A stretch of 64,000 nucleotides of DNA from Chiridota heheva (GCA_020152595.1 JAIGNY010002156.1:899501-963500); one strand, 5' to 3'; positions 24,680 through 37,202 are shown, counted from the stretch's first letter. Made by a program: numbers and translations. The notes: generated from the sequence alone by a model not told the origin.

Positions 24680-25660
24680 CGATAGCCTCAGGAATCTCTG
24701 TGGTCATGATGGCATGTGTGTGTATGTATTGTATGTATGTGTGTGTGTGTATGTGACAGCCAGCTCGTAAACACGATATTTCAAGAACGGTACTGTGGAT
24801 TCGTGTCATATGTGGTATACATACAGCCCATGGTCCGTAGAAGTGCCCTATCGTTTTTTGGTGGTGATGTCTTGCATATTAATGAGTGGGCAGGGCTTGA
24901 TATAAAATCTTGAAATGCTCTTATTTTAACAACTGCATATATGTTTTGTTTCATATTTGATACAGTTATGATGTTAGCTAGTGTGTACATGTTCCTGGTA
25001 GAAAAACATTAATTTTCATTAATATGCATAGTGGGTGGGGCTTAATATGATTTTGCTGAAAAGAGCTTGTATATTTTAACAACGGTATATATGTTTTGTT
25101 TCATATTTACTATAGTAATGTTTTCTAGTGTGTACATGTTCATAGTATAGAAATGTGGAATTTCATTAATATGCATAGTGGGCGGGGCATAATATGATTT
25201 TGCTGAAAAAAGCTTGTAAACACGATATCTTAAGAAAGATAAACTGGATTTAAGTCATATGTCATACACAGATTCCCTATTTTCTGTAGATGTGCCCTAT
25301 TGTTTTTGGTAGTGATGTCATGATACACAGATAGCCATAGTCTGTGGATGTGCCTTATTGGGTTTGGTGGTAATGCCATGCATATTAATGAGTAGGTGGG
25401 GTTAACCTAAAATTCTTCAAATATGATACATGAGCAACTGTATGTCTGTTTTGCATCATACTTGCTATGATAATGTTGTTAATTATTGTGCACATGCTAG
25501 TGTTGTTAATAGTTATATCTAATTCATTGATCTGCATCATGCGTAGTGGTCGTGGCTTATGAAAATCCTGGAACAAATAATTCATTATATGCAATGACAT
25601 GACAGTTAATACAAAACTTGCAAATCAATCAGCATGTGAAAAGAAAAAAAAAAAGCATTG
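24680..25660 (+). repeat. Tandem/dispersed repeat family R, copy 2
   Basis: Starts GATGCGATAGCCTCAGGAA, then a TG/TATG microsatellite (24716-24755), then GTGACAGCCAGCTCGTAAAC and successive units with GATATCT.AAGAA, GGTACACAGATAGCCCATGG, GTGCCCTATTGTTTTTGG and CATATTAATGAGTGGGCGGG. Ends near GCAAATCAATCAGCATGTGA. The copies at 29215 and 38696 share the same head and tail order; 10035-10745 is inverted. Function unknown, no coding capacity. Confidence 0.8.
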
Positions 25661-25964
25661 GAACCACAAAACCTTCTGGTTTTCAATATGATATGACATT
25701 ACATTTCTACTTGCAAGCAATTTGTTGAAGTACTGAAGTACAACATTGGAAGAGCTTAATTACATAAGACATGGACTTTGTTCTTTGCCTTCTGTTTCTA
25801 CAAATCTTTATCTATCACTGTCAATTTCTCCCTTGTGCTCAAGTAGTTTGAGATATTTAATCAGTGTGCCCACAATTCACTGCCTAACATTCCTATAGTA
25901 TTGTATGAGATACCTTTTGCATCATTTAGATAATTGATAAAACACGGATGTGAAGAAAACAATT
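25661..25964. other. Unassigned spacer
   Basis: Nothing recognisable. Confidence 0.35.
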
Positions 25965-26440
25965 TGCAATTTCAGTATTATCTTTAACCAGTTGAGATTT
26001 TGGCAGTGTTCTGGATCGTGATTTCCTGAAGATAATCTGGCTAGATGGTTTTAGAAAGAAAAAAAAAAAAAACCAATCATGTGTTTTCACTTGCGTGCAA
26101 GCTTGCAATCAGACCGGCTGTAGGTAATCTGATCTGAATGCATAAGTGAATTTGAAGTCGAAAGATGGGTCATTAAAACATCTGCAGATTATAAATGTAC
26201 AAGCTAATTGTTCACTCAAAACAAAACTTATAAGAGGATGTTGTGTAACTAACATGATCACTGATCTGTGTTCACAAACTTTTTTGGTGTGTTTAGTGGA
26301 TCTGATCACCACTGATCACCAGTTCCTGATCATGATCCTACCCTTGCCTAGGATTATAGGGTAAGTGACTAAGATCAGATCTGGTGAGCATTGTCACAGT
26401 AAAACATGGCAGATCAGGTCCCCTGCTGTGGTATGATGAT
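25965..26440 (+). repeat. Block K, copy 2
   Basis: The blocks GTGTTCTGGATCGTGAT, CATGTGTTTTCACTTG, AATCAGACCGGCTGTAGG and later GTGGATCTGATC, ATCATGATCCTACCC and CAGATCTGGTGAGCATTGT follow the order of 54985-56600. The 26-bp motif is present as only a single diverged unit. At 26330-26333 it has the unoccupied TCAT site of the element inserted at 56060. Confidence 0.75.
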
Positions 26441-28302
26441 CTGATTTCTAGCTTGTCCTGAAGTACACATCCATAACTTATCTATGATGTTGCACCATAT
26501 TGTCACATTTTGAATTAGGGATACTGAACCCTAGCAAGAGTTTGAATGAAGATCTTTTAGAAGCAATATGTGTACAGTATATTAGGAATTCTCCAGAACT
26601 TTTAAGAAAAATGTGACTTTCAAGAAAATAAAACCATATTTTTGAATTTATGATTTGAAATACCTTTAACAATTATGTACATGTACTGTACTTCAGAGAA
26701 TTTTCATATGTTTGCAGTAGCTGGTTTGGTAAATAATAATTGTGTAAAAAGTGAAACACATCTACTTCAACTTGATTATGCCCCCCCTCTCCTCCCCATA
26801 AAAAAATGATGTATCCAGGAGTTGAGGGAGGGAGAGAAGGAAGCCTCTGTAAGGTCAATAAACAGTGAATGACATTGATTGTTATCCTTTCAAGAATATT
26901 GCAAATTTGAAAATGATCATCTTGCAGTTATATCTTATGACACTATCTCATAACCACCAAGTGTGACCGTATTAGTGAACTTCAATTATAAAGTTCTCTG
27001 AATTAAAGATTTCCTCCAGGTTTCAAATGTATTTTCAGAACCACTCAGCGGATGAGTCACTGTGTTTCTCTAGTAGTACTTTGCTCTTTTGCTCAAGATT
27101 CAAGTTCTCTCCTGCTGAAGGTTCAAGTTTATGACCTTATCAGGTTGCAGTGAGTCATGTATGGAACCTAACCCCCATTTCTGATCATCCCCAGAAGATT
27201 AATCTTGTATTTGATTTAACGGGTGATGATTTTTTTTCTGCCTGCTAATTTCCACATTTGAAGTATATTTCCTGCTGCTGTGATTACTTAATGCTGTGCT
27301 GATTGCCTTGAAATAAGCTTAGTAATGAGTTGGCATACTCCCTGGTAATAGTTCATATTGGAGAATTTTTTTTGGATGGTGTTTTGATGATCATTTCAAA
27401 ATCGTCATGAGGATTTTTTTGCATAGATAAGGAGATATAGTTTGATTAATTTCAAGGAGTTTAAATAAAAGTAAGGAATTTGATAACAAGTGTTATATGC
27501 AGAAAGCTTTGAACATTATATATTTTTTGGGGCCTGGGGTATGGAGGGAAAGGAGGGGGTATGTTTGTGCATACGGTTGAACAGCCTCATGTACATTTTT
27601 GATCAACATTTAAGAATATGTAATTCTGATCAAATTTCACTGTATTACTAACTAAAAGAATAATAATGCCAATTCTCTGTCACATATATTTTAATTTTAT
27701 AATCGTGAAAATATGTTGATTTCTTTTCAATTTGATTCATTTTGAAAAATATTGCACCTACATAATTATATCTCTGGCTACACACAGTACATTACTGTAT
27801 GTGAGTGTACATGTAATTTCAATCAATGCCTTAGTTCCCTAATTTTATGCTTGTCAATTCAGGGAGTTGTTATTCTAACATGCACGCATGCATGGCAAGT
27901 TCATGAGTTGATAGTGCTTGTTTAATTGTGTTGGTTTAATAGGATTAATAAGCAGGATCATGTGATTTGTATGTATTGTTTTTGCAACTTTTCCTTAATC
28001 ATACTGTACTTAATTCTCTTAAAGCGACTGTGCTGGTATTATGATTATTGTTTGCTGCAGTGTTGTTCTTTGTTGTTATACCTTCATAACTTTCCTTCAA
28101 ACAGCATCATCAGTCATCAGCATTTATATAGCTCAGCAAATCTTCCTGCAAAGTGACCAACTTTTTTTACCTTTTTCATTTAGTTGTGCATATACATGTA
28201 CAGGGGTATAATACTGCATGTGTCAAATGCATGTGTCAAATACATGTGAAATCCGCTAGATTTCCTAAAATCAGATTCAAGTGGACACAAATTTCATGCT
28301 AT
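26441..28302. other. Unassigned stretch
   Basis: Nearly 1.9 kb without a supported gene or named repeat. Frames of 60-76 codons are AT-rich and featureless. Confidence 0.4.
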
Positions 28303-28916
28303 TAGGGTGTTTCAGCTGACGTCATGAGGTCACATGACTTTGTTTACATCACCATTTTGTCGGGTGAGAACGATTGTCTGCTGTACACTTGTTTAGACTT
28401 ACAAACACTTGCATGTTGTTATACAATATAATTTTTGTAAGATAATTATGCCGGAATCTTGCTGTGCCGTTGGTTGCACTAATAGACGTGTATCAGGGAA
28501 TAAAACAACGTTTTATTGATTTCCATCTGATCCTGATGGACGTTCGAAGTGGGTTTTTGCTTTATGACGTAATGCCTTTCAACCTTCGGTATAGGATTTG
28601 CAATGAGCAATTAATGCTAGGTACAGTATGTATGCTTTGTCTGCGTATAAGGAACAATCAGATGACGTTCACGTAAAAGTTACTGTAGTCTTCGTATACC
28701 AGGTGAATATATAAAACGTTGGGAAAAAATGAAGTAAAATCGCCGCCGCAAACAAAAACAATAACATTCGCTGAACTGGTAGGTAGGTTAGCAGGCAGTA
28801 TGTTTGTTGTACGTGTGATGTGTGTCACTAAGCTTGTGAAGACGCATGAAATGCAGAATGCTTTTCAGCAAAATGGCTTCCAGATGAGTTAGGAGTCGCG
28901 TGATGAAATCCCTCTA
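28303..28916 (+). mobile_element. THAP-carrying MITE, copy 1
   Basis: A 614-bp element with ends TAGGGTGTTTCAGC and the complement of TAGAGGGATTTCATC. It aligns from end to end with the inverted copy at 57600-58218 (619 bp). It keeps a leader of about 145 bp, a first coding exon for a THAP zinc finger, then passes directly to the right end. THAP domains are the DNA-binding domain of P-element transposases, so this looks like an internally deleted P-like transposon. The target duplication is not readable, and the superfamily is inferred from the THAP domain. Confidence 0.7.
28448..28632 (+). pseudogene. Decayed THAP-domain exon
   Basis: The ATG at 28448 opens MPESCCAVGCTNRRVSGNKT, with the C-x(4)-C spacing of a THAP zinc finger, and continues to FPSDPDGRSKWVFAL, the conserved middle of the domain. 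In-frame TGA codons interrupt it at 28517 and 28565. At both places THAP domains normally have arginine, and CGA to TGA is the expected result of CpG deamination. The C-terminal part (the ICSEHF motif seen in the 57.9-kb copy) is frame-shifted or lost here. THAP proteins bind DNA through a C2CH zinc site; this copy cannot make a full one. No downstream catalytic domain is present. Confidence 0.75.
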
Positions 28917-29214
28917 GTGTACAGTGTAGGTTGAAATTGAATTTAGTCAAATCTTTTAAAGATACTAAACTGTCCCCTCTCCCTCTTCACGTAGTCTCAA
29001 AGTTAAAACCTTCATTTCCATTAAGATATGGGTAAATCAGAATATCGATTATCACAATGGACAAAAATATTGTAATATATCACCATTTATGTTTTATCTC
29101 ATAAAACCTTAAAACATAAGAAAAGGAAGCATAAAATAATAGAATATTCTGCAAATATTCTGTTAAAATTTTATTCATTTAAAGAATTTATGAAATTCTG
29201 TTTCACAAATTTTG

Positions 29215-29301
29215 GGTTCCGATGCGATAGCATCAGGAACCTATGCAGTCATGTTGGCATGTGTGTATGTATGTATGTATGTATGTATGTATGTATGTAT
29301 G

Positions 29302-29335
<34 letters not shown>

Positions 29336-30262
29336 TGTATGCATGTATGTATGTGTGTGTGTGTATGTGTGTGTTTGTGTTGTGACGGCCAGCTAGTAAA
29401 CGCGAGCTCTTAAGAACAGAACACTGGATTAACGTCGTATGTGGTACACAGATAGCCCATGGTCGTAGATCATCATGTGTGCCCTATTGTTTTTGATGAT
29501 GATGTCATGCATATTAGGCGGGGCTTTATGTAAAAATTTGGAAATGCTCATATTTTCACAATCGCATATCTGTATTGTTTCATATTTGGTACAATTATCG
29601 TGTGAGTTGGTGTGTACATGTTCATTGTGTAAAAATGTTGGATTTCATTAATATAGTGGGTGTGGCTTAATGATTTTGCTGAAAAGAGCTTGTAAACGCG
29701 GTATATCAAGAACGGTAAACTGGATTCATGTGATATCTAGTACACTGGTAGCTCATGGTCTGTAGATGTGCCCTATTTATTGTTTTTGGTGGTGATGTAA
29801 TGCATATTAATGAGTAGGTGGTGCTTGATGTGAAAATCTGAAAATGCTCATATTTTAAGAATCACATGTATGTTTTGTTTCATTTACTGTACATAGTATG
29901 ATAATGATGTTAGTGTGTACGTATTCATAGTATAAAAACATTGAATTTTATTAAAAGGCATAGTGGGCGGGGCTTGATATTTTTTAAACAAAAAGCTTGT
30001 ATGATATCTCAAGAACTATAAACTGATTCATGTCATGTGTGGTACACAGATAGCCGATGGTCTATAGATGTAACTTAATGTTTTTGGTGGTGATACCAAG
30101 CATATTAATAAGTGGGCGGGACTTAAAGTGAGAATTTTGAAATTTTATAAATGAGCAACCGTATGTCGGTTTTGTATCATACTTGGCATGATAATATTGT
30201 TATTTATCGTGTACATGCTTATGTTATTAACAGATGTCATTATTATGCATGGTTGGCTTGGC
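29215..30262 (+). repeat. Repeat family R, copy 3 (left part)
   Basis: Same head as copy 2 (GATGCGATAGCATCAGGAAC, then GACGGCCAGCTAGTAAACG after the microsatellite) and three following units. It stops at GGCTTAA (30260-30266) where a foldback C element begins. Similar R sequence resumes at 38696, so the copy was probably split by the nested insertions between. Confidence 0.8.
29262..29385 (+). repeat. (ATGT)n microsatellite
   Basis: About 120 bp of ATGT repeats with a few TATA, GCAT and GTGT interruptions, sitting at the same position inside family R as the shorter microsatellite in copy 2. The 68-codon reading frame over it is an artefact. Confidence 0.95.
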
Positions 30263-30266
30263 TTAA

Positions 30267-30441
30267 AGGATTAGTTCACTGGTCGAGAAAGTCTATCTCA
30301 TATGAAAGAGGACTTCAAAAGAAACAAAATAGTGAGAGAGAAAAAGCATTCAACAATCTTATTCTGTTAAGGATATATCTAAGTTTAAAGTTTGGTATCA
30401 TTTGTGTAGAAACGACTGAAATCAGACTTAGTTGTGATGTC
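30267..30441 (+). mobile_element. Foldback MITE family C, left part (split)
   Basis: Begins AGGATTAGTTCACTGG after TTAA (30263-30266) and carries the blocks AAAAGAAACAAAAT and GTGTAGAAACGACTGAAATC. It breaks off exactly at GTGATGTC (30434-30441), the duplicated target of the hAT element. It resumes at 38276. Confidence 0.9.
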
Positions 30442-32146
30442 TAGGGATGTACCGGATATCCGGTCTGGCCAGACTATCCAGCCAGATAGTGAAAAAAATC
30501 CGGCTCCGGTTCCGGCCTGATCTGCAAGTAAATTCTGCTGAATTATTGGGGCCGGAATTATCTCTTAAGAAGATGTTTGTAATGTTTATGATAAGCTTAA
30601 GTTTAAGTAAACATCTTTCTAAAACTTAAGAAAAACTGTCAAAGTAAAGAAAGGTACAGTTTAGCATGGTATTTTATTTAATATTCTGAAAGGTTTAAGC
30701 TACTGTTGGAATTAAACCAATATGATACAACTAGTGTAATGAAATTAAGCTCTTTCTTAGTATGGAACAAACAGCTTAGTATAAGCTATTCCTTTAAGTG
30801 TTTTTTAACTTATATATTGTAACGTGCCGGGCGTTTGCTGCATGTTTGGGTCATGGTTCCCCATCATTGTGTGATTCAAGAGACATTAAATGACACAGCT
30901 AACTTTGACTTTAAATAAAAATGCTGGTGCATTCTGTCAAATTTCTCTTGGTGTTGGGTTGTGCAAGCTGGCAGCTGAGATCCCATCACCTTAGTCCAGC
31001 ATATTAGGCTGGCTTAGGCTTCTGTTATGGTCAATACAGCTGCCAGTCTAAACTCCTCAAGTTCTGAACTCATAGCACTGACTGTTTAACTTGCTTCTGA
31101 ACTACAACTCACTGATTCCTTATCAACCACACCATGTATCACATGATCAACTATGACCAATAGAATTTGTACAATTAGTGTCTACTAAAGACATTTACAT
31201 ACCAGGTGCCTGACTGTGATCCCATTTACATTCTTTATTTTCAACAAGAACCCACAAGAAATAGCCATCAACAAGAAGATTAACTGGCTTGATTACCTAA
31301 TACTTTACTGTCTTTTGATAAACAAGAATGAACTTCAAGTGACCTAAAGAACCAGGAAAAAACTCTGGGCAAAACATGGGTAGAAAAAAAGTAAAAACAG
31401 GGTAGCCTCAATATTAAATCCCGTATTGAATTTATCAGTAATTACACACAGAAGTATTTGTCACAATATATAACTTAAAAAGATGTAATTAATCTCAGAA
31501 ACTATTAATAACATTTATATCATTTTGAAGTTTCACGGCAAAGCTATTATTCCTTGCATAATAGATAATTATCCATGGATAGTCTGTGGTCCAAAGGTCT
31601 CTATTCTGCACTTTCGTAGTCCACCTCTTGGGGCAACACAAAAATAACATCAATCTGTGGGGAATAAAAGGGCGCCCTTTGAAATAGTATTTTTGTTTTG
31701 GCCATACCAGATGCCTAACTGGTCCAAGACTGCTGCCAATTCACTGATTTTGTGACTTAGGCCACAGGACAAAGTGATGGCACTAAATTAAATGCAATTA
31801 TTAAGTAATTCTTCTTTTAAATGACTTAATATAGTCTGTAAATATAGAAAGGAAGAATATCATTATGGTCAATGAGAATAATAACTATTTTACTGTCTTT
31901 TGTCTTATCATTTTAATCTGCTGAATATAAAAACCTGATTGACTGTTATTGTTGTAAAAGAAGACATTTTGATTAACATATTGGGAAGGAATAAACAACC
32001 ACTGATAAAAAAAGAGAACAATTTGGGATTTTTGAAGATTTTAAACAGTATGTTGAAGTTGTAGGAATTTGCTGTTATTTGTCTTTGAATGATTTTTGTT
32101 CCCCCTATCATGAAAGGCAATTTCATGCTGTGGGTAATCTGTGTAT

Positions 32147-32380
32147 TTACTTTATTGTGTTAACAAGTCTTGCTTCTTTCTCCTGAATGTACCATTCATC
32201 CTCTTCATAGACCTCTCTGTGCAAGAAGTAAGGAGTTCCAGGAACAAATAACATAACTTGTTTTCCTTTAAAATTTAACGGAATGGACTGACCTACAGTA
32301 TATACCATTATAAAGTTTACAACTTTGTGGAAGCAAAATTGAGGAGAGAATACTTTTTGAGTTTTGGTAAAGCCAGTCAT
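32147..32380 (-). other. Unrecognised 77-codon frame inside the hAT element
   Basis: A minus-strand open frame of 77 codons downstream of the transposase, with fairly ordinary amino-acid composition. I recognise no domain. It could be a remnant of a captured or second transposon gene, or chance. Confidence 0.2.
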
Positions 32381-33951
32381 AGTTGTATTATCGCATGGCA
32401 GTGTATGATATAAAAGACCTAATGAACGAAAAACAACTCTATCTAATTTGTTAGAAAATGTGTGTTGTGCCTTGTGTGTAACAAATGTTCAGACGGTTGA
32501 AATCTGAATGAGAAATTTCTGACATCACTTTATTATTTGATAGATATTGATTTATATTTGTTTACCGCTGAACAGTGCATCCAGCAAATCCCTGTCCATG
32601 TAACCTCATTCATTGGAGCCATTCTAGCTAATTTGATTTTAAGTATCAGTTACACACAAAAGACAAGGAACTTTCTGTTGATATTTTTGTAAATGTTTTT
32701 TTTTATATACAGACTATTAATCAAAATTTGGTGTTTCTGATATCGGTATGAAAAACATAAGAATTGGATTATTAAGAAATCTTAAACATTTTTATCTGAT
32801 TTTTAAGCTCAAGAGTCGAAAAGTGAGAGAGTCTATTGTTCAAATAACACATTGTACAATTTGTGATAGTTTTGTCGTTGAAACATTTCTTCATGCATAA
32901 GAAATTATATTGATTGATTTTAACATTCCTACCAAAGGTTTTCATTACAATAACATGGACAAAAAGTGTGTTTGAACATAAAAATATCTATTGACTGTTT
33001 ACAAAGATGAATAAAAATGTTTCCATCAGCATTTAATTTTATGCTAATAATCTTAAGGTCCATATTCAAGGTATTTTTATGAGTTCTCTGAGAATGCCAG
33101 GGTTAAAAAAAACTCTTTCTTCTGTAAATTTCTCTACATCATAAAACATGCCATAAATTTAAACTTTATGATCTTTGAGTCTTTTTCAGATCAAGCATTG
33201 TTATTTGGGAATGTTAACGAAAGTTCTAATTTCCCTCTTTCACTATATCTTGAGCATGTTTGCGGAAGTTATGATGAAGAAAGAGAAATTTTGTCCAGTT
33301 TTCGGAAGAAGGCGGGCACGATGCTGATCAAAATTTTTCTTGCGTCCGAGAATAGACGCTCTGAATATACAGACAAAGCAGGACAGAACAGATAAGGCTG
33401 AGCCAGTGGAGAAACTGTAGGAAAAATATGCTTATGATCCTTCCAGAATGCCAGAGGACCTTGGAATAACTGGGCTGCTAAAGTATTTGTAAATTTCAGA
33501 TGCCAACTGACAAAGATGATTCACTTGTAGCTTTCCTCTTGCTTGAAGACACACTTGGTTTACTGGTGTCATCCTCATCATAAAGGCCATAAAATCATTA
33601 TGGATGCTTTCCTTAATTGACTTTACTTTGTTGTTCTGGGGGTTTGGTGGTTTCACCATCATAAGTTTCACCTGCTCTCTCCACGATATTACTTGTTTTG
33701 GTGTTTGTCGCATGGGCTTCTATTAGCAACTTTTCTACAGTGTCTCCATCTTCATATACTTTAGCTTATGGCAAATTTTACAGTTTGGACCCAAAATCTC
33801 CCTCTAGACCCCAAAATTTAAAATGTTTTGTTAAAAAAAAAAGTGACGTACCATTTAATGCTAAGACATACCATTTATCATTGGTGAAAATGCAGAGATA
33901 AAATAACCAACGGTTGTAAGAAAATAAAAGTGAAATGCAACATATGTGAGA

Positions 33952-34970
33952 CGGACTTGGATGGACAAAACTCACAAAATATAAATTACAAAATTCTGTT
34001 GAATAAGATAACAAAAAGGCAGGTACTTGAGTTTTTCATATTTTATTACGTCAAATGTAGCATCAAATATCAGAATAAAAATCAAACATTAATTGTTAGT
34101 TTAACCAAAAAATTAGGTGAAACATCTATACTGCAAACATAACACTTGGACGGTCAAATGTAAAACGCGCATTGCAAACATACATGTAACCTTGGACAGA
34201 CACTACACAACAACCATTATTTTCTTTATCTATATTGTCAATAAGTTTTTTTGATACTGGTATCTAGCAATTATTATTACTAAACTTCTGTTTAATAAGT
34301 ACAATTGGACCCCTTTACTGTGAAATCTGCCATGGTCATACTATTTCAACATGTGCAGTACTGACAAATGTAACACGTGCATTGCAAAATAATCTTGGAC
34401 GGACACTACACAACAGTTATTTTCCTTATGTATATTGTCAATAAGTTTTATTATTGTGGTATCAAGCAATAAGCTGATTAAGAATAATTAGTAGTAATTT
34501 AAAAAAAAAATTGGCTTCTATTGTAAGTTATTCTCCCTGGTGTCCATCCAAGGTTATGTTTGCAATGCCTGTGTTACATTTATAACAAGTTGGACGGACA
34601 TGCTTAAACATGAATTCTTTTAAAGTAGATATAATTTTCAAATGTGTATATGTTGTTTTTTTGAGGACGAGATCATGCATCTTAAAATAGCGAGGGACTC
34701 TTGTTTCAACTTACTTCAAATTGACTGTTTATTTAATTCAGTAAGGATACTATATTGCAAACATAACACCCAACTTGGATGGACAGTTTATGTTTGCAAT
34801 GTTTATTGCATATTTTAACAAATAAGCAAAGCATTGACAATTTTTTTCTGCTGGTGGGTAGTTTAGACAAAATACTGTTTAATAATGTAATACCAAAACA
34901 ACAGTAATTTCAGTGCTTATTGTTTATATTTTAAGAAAATGATTTTTTTTTCAACTTTTGGACGGACATT
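33952..34970. repeat. Cluster of TTGGACGGACA motifs
   Basis: Seven direct and one inverted copies of (C/T)TTGGA(C/T)(G/A)GACA or close variants lie in about 1 kb (near 33955, 34144, 34190, 34394, 34541 inverted, 34590, 34774, 34957). Several are paired with GCAAACATAACA, itself present in both orientations. Part of this comes from an imperfect duplication of 34155-34290 as 34350-34480. It lies in the gap between transposase segments. Function unknown. Confidence 0.7.
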
Positions 34971-35741
34971 TGTAAGAAACAACTGACTGCTCAGAATGCC
35001 ATAAACTTATCAATATTACATTCAAACTTAAGGAGACAAATCTTATTTTTCATGTCCTGTTTCTCAACAGTACGTGTATACATATTAAAATGGGCTTCAG
35101 TTGTGTTTTAAATGATAGAAATGAATTGTATAAATAGCCTAAAATATATGGGAGATCTGTCTGCCATATAATCACTCAAAATATGATTTTACATCATGAC
35201 AGCTCAAGAACTCTGTCACAGGAATCATGTCATTTTATCTTTTCTATTAAAACAACACATAATGATCAACAATTGATATAAGATATTGAAATGATGAATA
35301 TTTTGCATTTTATGAGCACTTCATGACTGTGATGTTTTGGACCCCAAATACCATGGGTCGAGGGCTGTTGCTAAAACATAGTTTTTTTCTTTGAAGACAT
35401 GCAGTTTGTCAGGAGAAAGTGAATGCAAGTGCTTATTAGTAAGTCATTTTGCAAGGACTTCTTATTTGTCTGCACACCATTGTATTTCCTGGCTTTAATA
35501 GATATCTGTCGAGGACAATGACATGGGGAATCACATCACTAAGCGAAGACAGTTCTGAGCTGACTTTTTTTGTTTTATTTCATAAAATGACTGCAAAATA
35601 TTTTCCCACCAGATTCCATTCGTTAGCGCTCAAAATTGGGATATCGTGGTCGGCAGCATATAACAATATCGGCCTTTTAATTGTAAGTGCACGTTCCAGC
35701 ATCATATAAGTACTAATCCAACGAGTTGAAACATTTTGCAC

Positions 35742-35940
35742 TGGGATTAATGGTTGCTTCACCTCCTGCTTGCTCTGAAAATTGGATTAATGGTTGCTTC
35801 ACCCCCTGCGAGCTCTGAAAATGGGATTAATGCTTGCTTCACCCCCTGCGTGCTCTGAAAATGGGATTAATGGTTGCTTCACCCCCTGCGAGCTCTGAAA
35901 ATGGGATTAATGGTTGCTTCACCCCCTGCTCGCTCTGAAA
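35742..35940 (-). repeat. 40-bp tandem expansion within transposase coding sequence
   Basis: Five copies of about 40 bp with blocks GGATTAATGGTTGCTTCACC and CCCTGCGAGCTCTGAAAAT. On the minus strand the unit covers codons for the segment before VSTRW; only the outer copies look native. Since 40 is not a multiple of three, the expansion breaks the frame. Confidence 0.9.
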
Positions 35941-36457
35941 TTTTTTCACCTCATTGCATCCTAAACTTTAATGACTGAAGTGTGTGGAAATTTTCCTAAT
36001 CTTCCCACACAAGTCAAGTATTGGTCTTTGATCAAAAACGCAGTCTTTTATGACAAGGTCAATTATGTGCAAAAAACAATGAGTTCCTGTTAAATCGGGA
36101 AGTCAAGCTCCCAAAGCCATGTTGGATGCACCATCATGAACAAGGATATGTTGTCTTTCCTCCGTGATTCCCTAATCGACCAGCATGCTACGAATCATTC
36201 CTTCAATGTTTTCTCCTGTATTTGATCCAGGAAATTGTTTAGCATGAAGAACAGCATTTTCCCTCTGAAAGTCAGGGTCTATCCAGTGTGCAGTTAAGGA
36301 AACAAAAGACTCATTTATGTTGGCATGTACAGATGTCTGAAGTGAATGATATGAAAGGTGCATTTTTGGGAAGTAGCTCCATTTTCAGCTTAGTTTTCAA
36401 GTCCTGGTATGATTTTGGAAGTATGACTTGTGAAAAGTATCTGCTACTTTGAAGTAA

Positions 36458-36754
36458 TGCACTTGTCAGTTGTATGACTCACCCCTACTTCTCCCAGCAA
36501 TGTCAATCAAAGGTGAGTCATTGGCATGAAATAGTGACTCACATGTGCATCATTGTACCAAATTGTCAGTCACCAGTGTGACTCAATTTACTTTAGACCC
36601 ATTGACTTTGTACAGAGGTGATTGATTTGGGGTAAGTCATTTCAGTCAAGGTGACTGAGGGGTGCGTCAATGTACATGTTTTATCCACCCACTTTGGTGC
36701 AATGACTCACCTTGTCCAGGTGTGTAGGGGTGATTCACACAATTGACAAGTGCA
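36458..36754 (+). mobile_element. MITE family B, inserted in the hAT transposon
   Basis: 297 bp with both TIRs (TGCACTTGTCAGTTGTATGA left, ACAATTGACAAGTGCA right). It sits directly upstream of the readable transposase, interrupting the path to any N-terminal domain. It carries four TGA(C/G)TCA heptamers like the 12-kb copy. Confidence 0.9.
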
Positions 36755-36870
36755 TTATTCTCGGAACGCTTATCATTAATATCCCATATTACTTTTCCAA
36801 GCAATACCGTTCAGTGCTGATTGTTGTCTCATCAGTGTCAGTTTTCTTTGTTTTAGCGGTGGTCCTTCAT

Positions 36871-37146
36871 CTAGTTGCTGGGTTTTCTATTTTTCTGCTT
36901 CTTATTGTTTTTTTGCCTGTCGATATACATGTATATCTTAGAATGTTTGTCTTGAAAATGCCTGTGTAAAGGAGAGGTGTGAAATTCTTTGGGTGACATC
37001 CTGGTGAGCCTCTTCTTATACTTTTGTTTCAACCATGCACCTCCCCTCTCAATCACAGCTTTCTGACCTTTTGTTCTTGAATTTCTCTCATTCTCCCCTT
37101 GTTTTCTTTTCTTCCTACCTCTAGAATGATCTGACCTCTCAGGCAC
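36871..37146 (-). pseudogene. Possible BED-finger remnant of the hAT transposase
   Basis: A minus-strand frame, basic, containing HTSPLHRHFQDKHSK. The pattern S-x-L-x-x-H-(3)-x-K-H resembles the second half of a BED zinc finger, which lies at the N-terminus of ZBED-like hAT transposases, and the position and strand fit. The cysteine pair of the first half is not visible, so this is suggestive only. Confidence 0.35.
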
Positions 37147-37159
37147 AATTTGACCCTCG

Positions 37160-37202
37160 TTGTCGTGGTGCCGTTAAGCCCTTATCAAACAAACAAACAA
37201 AC
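37160..37202 (+). mobile_element. SINE/LINE 3' tail fragment
   Basis: CGTTGTCGTGGTGCCGTTAA then ATCAAACAAACAAACAAAC. The same tail lies at 61612-61660. Both copies lack a head, as expected of heavily 5'-truncated retroposons. Confidence 0.6.

Larger units (their letters stand above)
33232..36457 (-). pseudogene. hAT transposase, broken and intron- or insertion-split
   Basis: Read in pieces on the minus strand. Near 36455-36330: YFSQVILPKSYQDL then FISFTSDIC, with the first catalytic aspartate. Near 36300-36090: SLTAHWIDPDFQRE and ILVHDGASNM, with the second aspartate. Near 36060-35950: CFLHIIDLVIKD, then HFSH. Near 35760-35580: VSTRWISTYMMLER. Near 35580-35470: KVSSELSSLSDVIPHV. After 1.8 kb of unrelated sequence (33720-35470) come, at 33500-33240, ASEIYKYFSSP, then PLAQPYL and YSERLFSDARKIL with the catalytic glutamate, and RARLLP. 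This order is that of hAT (ZBED-like) transposases, ending in the dimerisation domain. In-frame stops, frameshifts and a 40-bp coding expansion (35742-35940) show it is not functional. I cannot tell an intron from an insertion in the gap. Confidence 0.9.
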
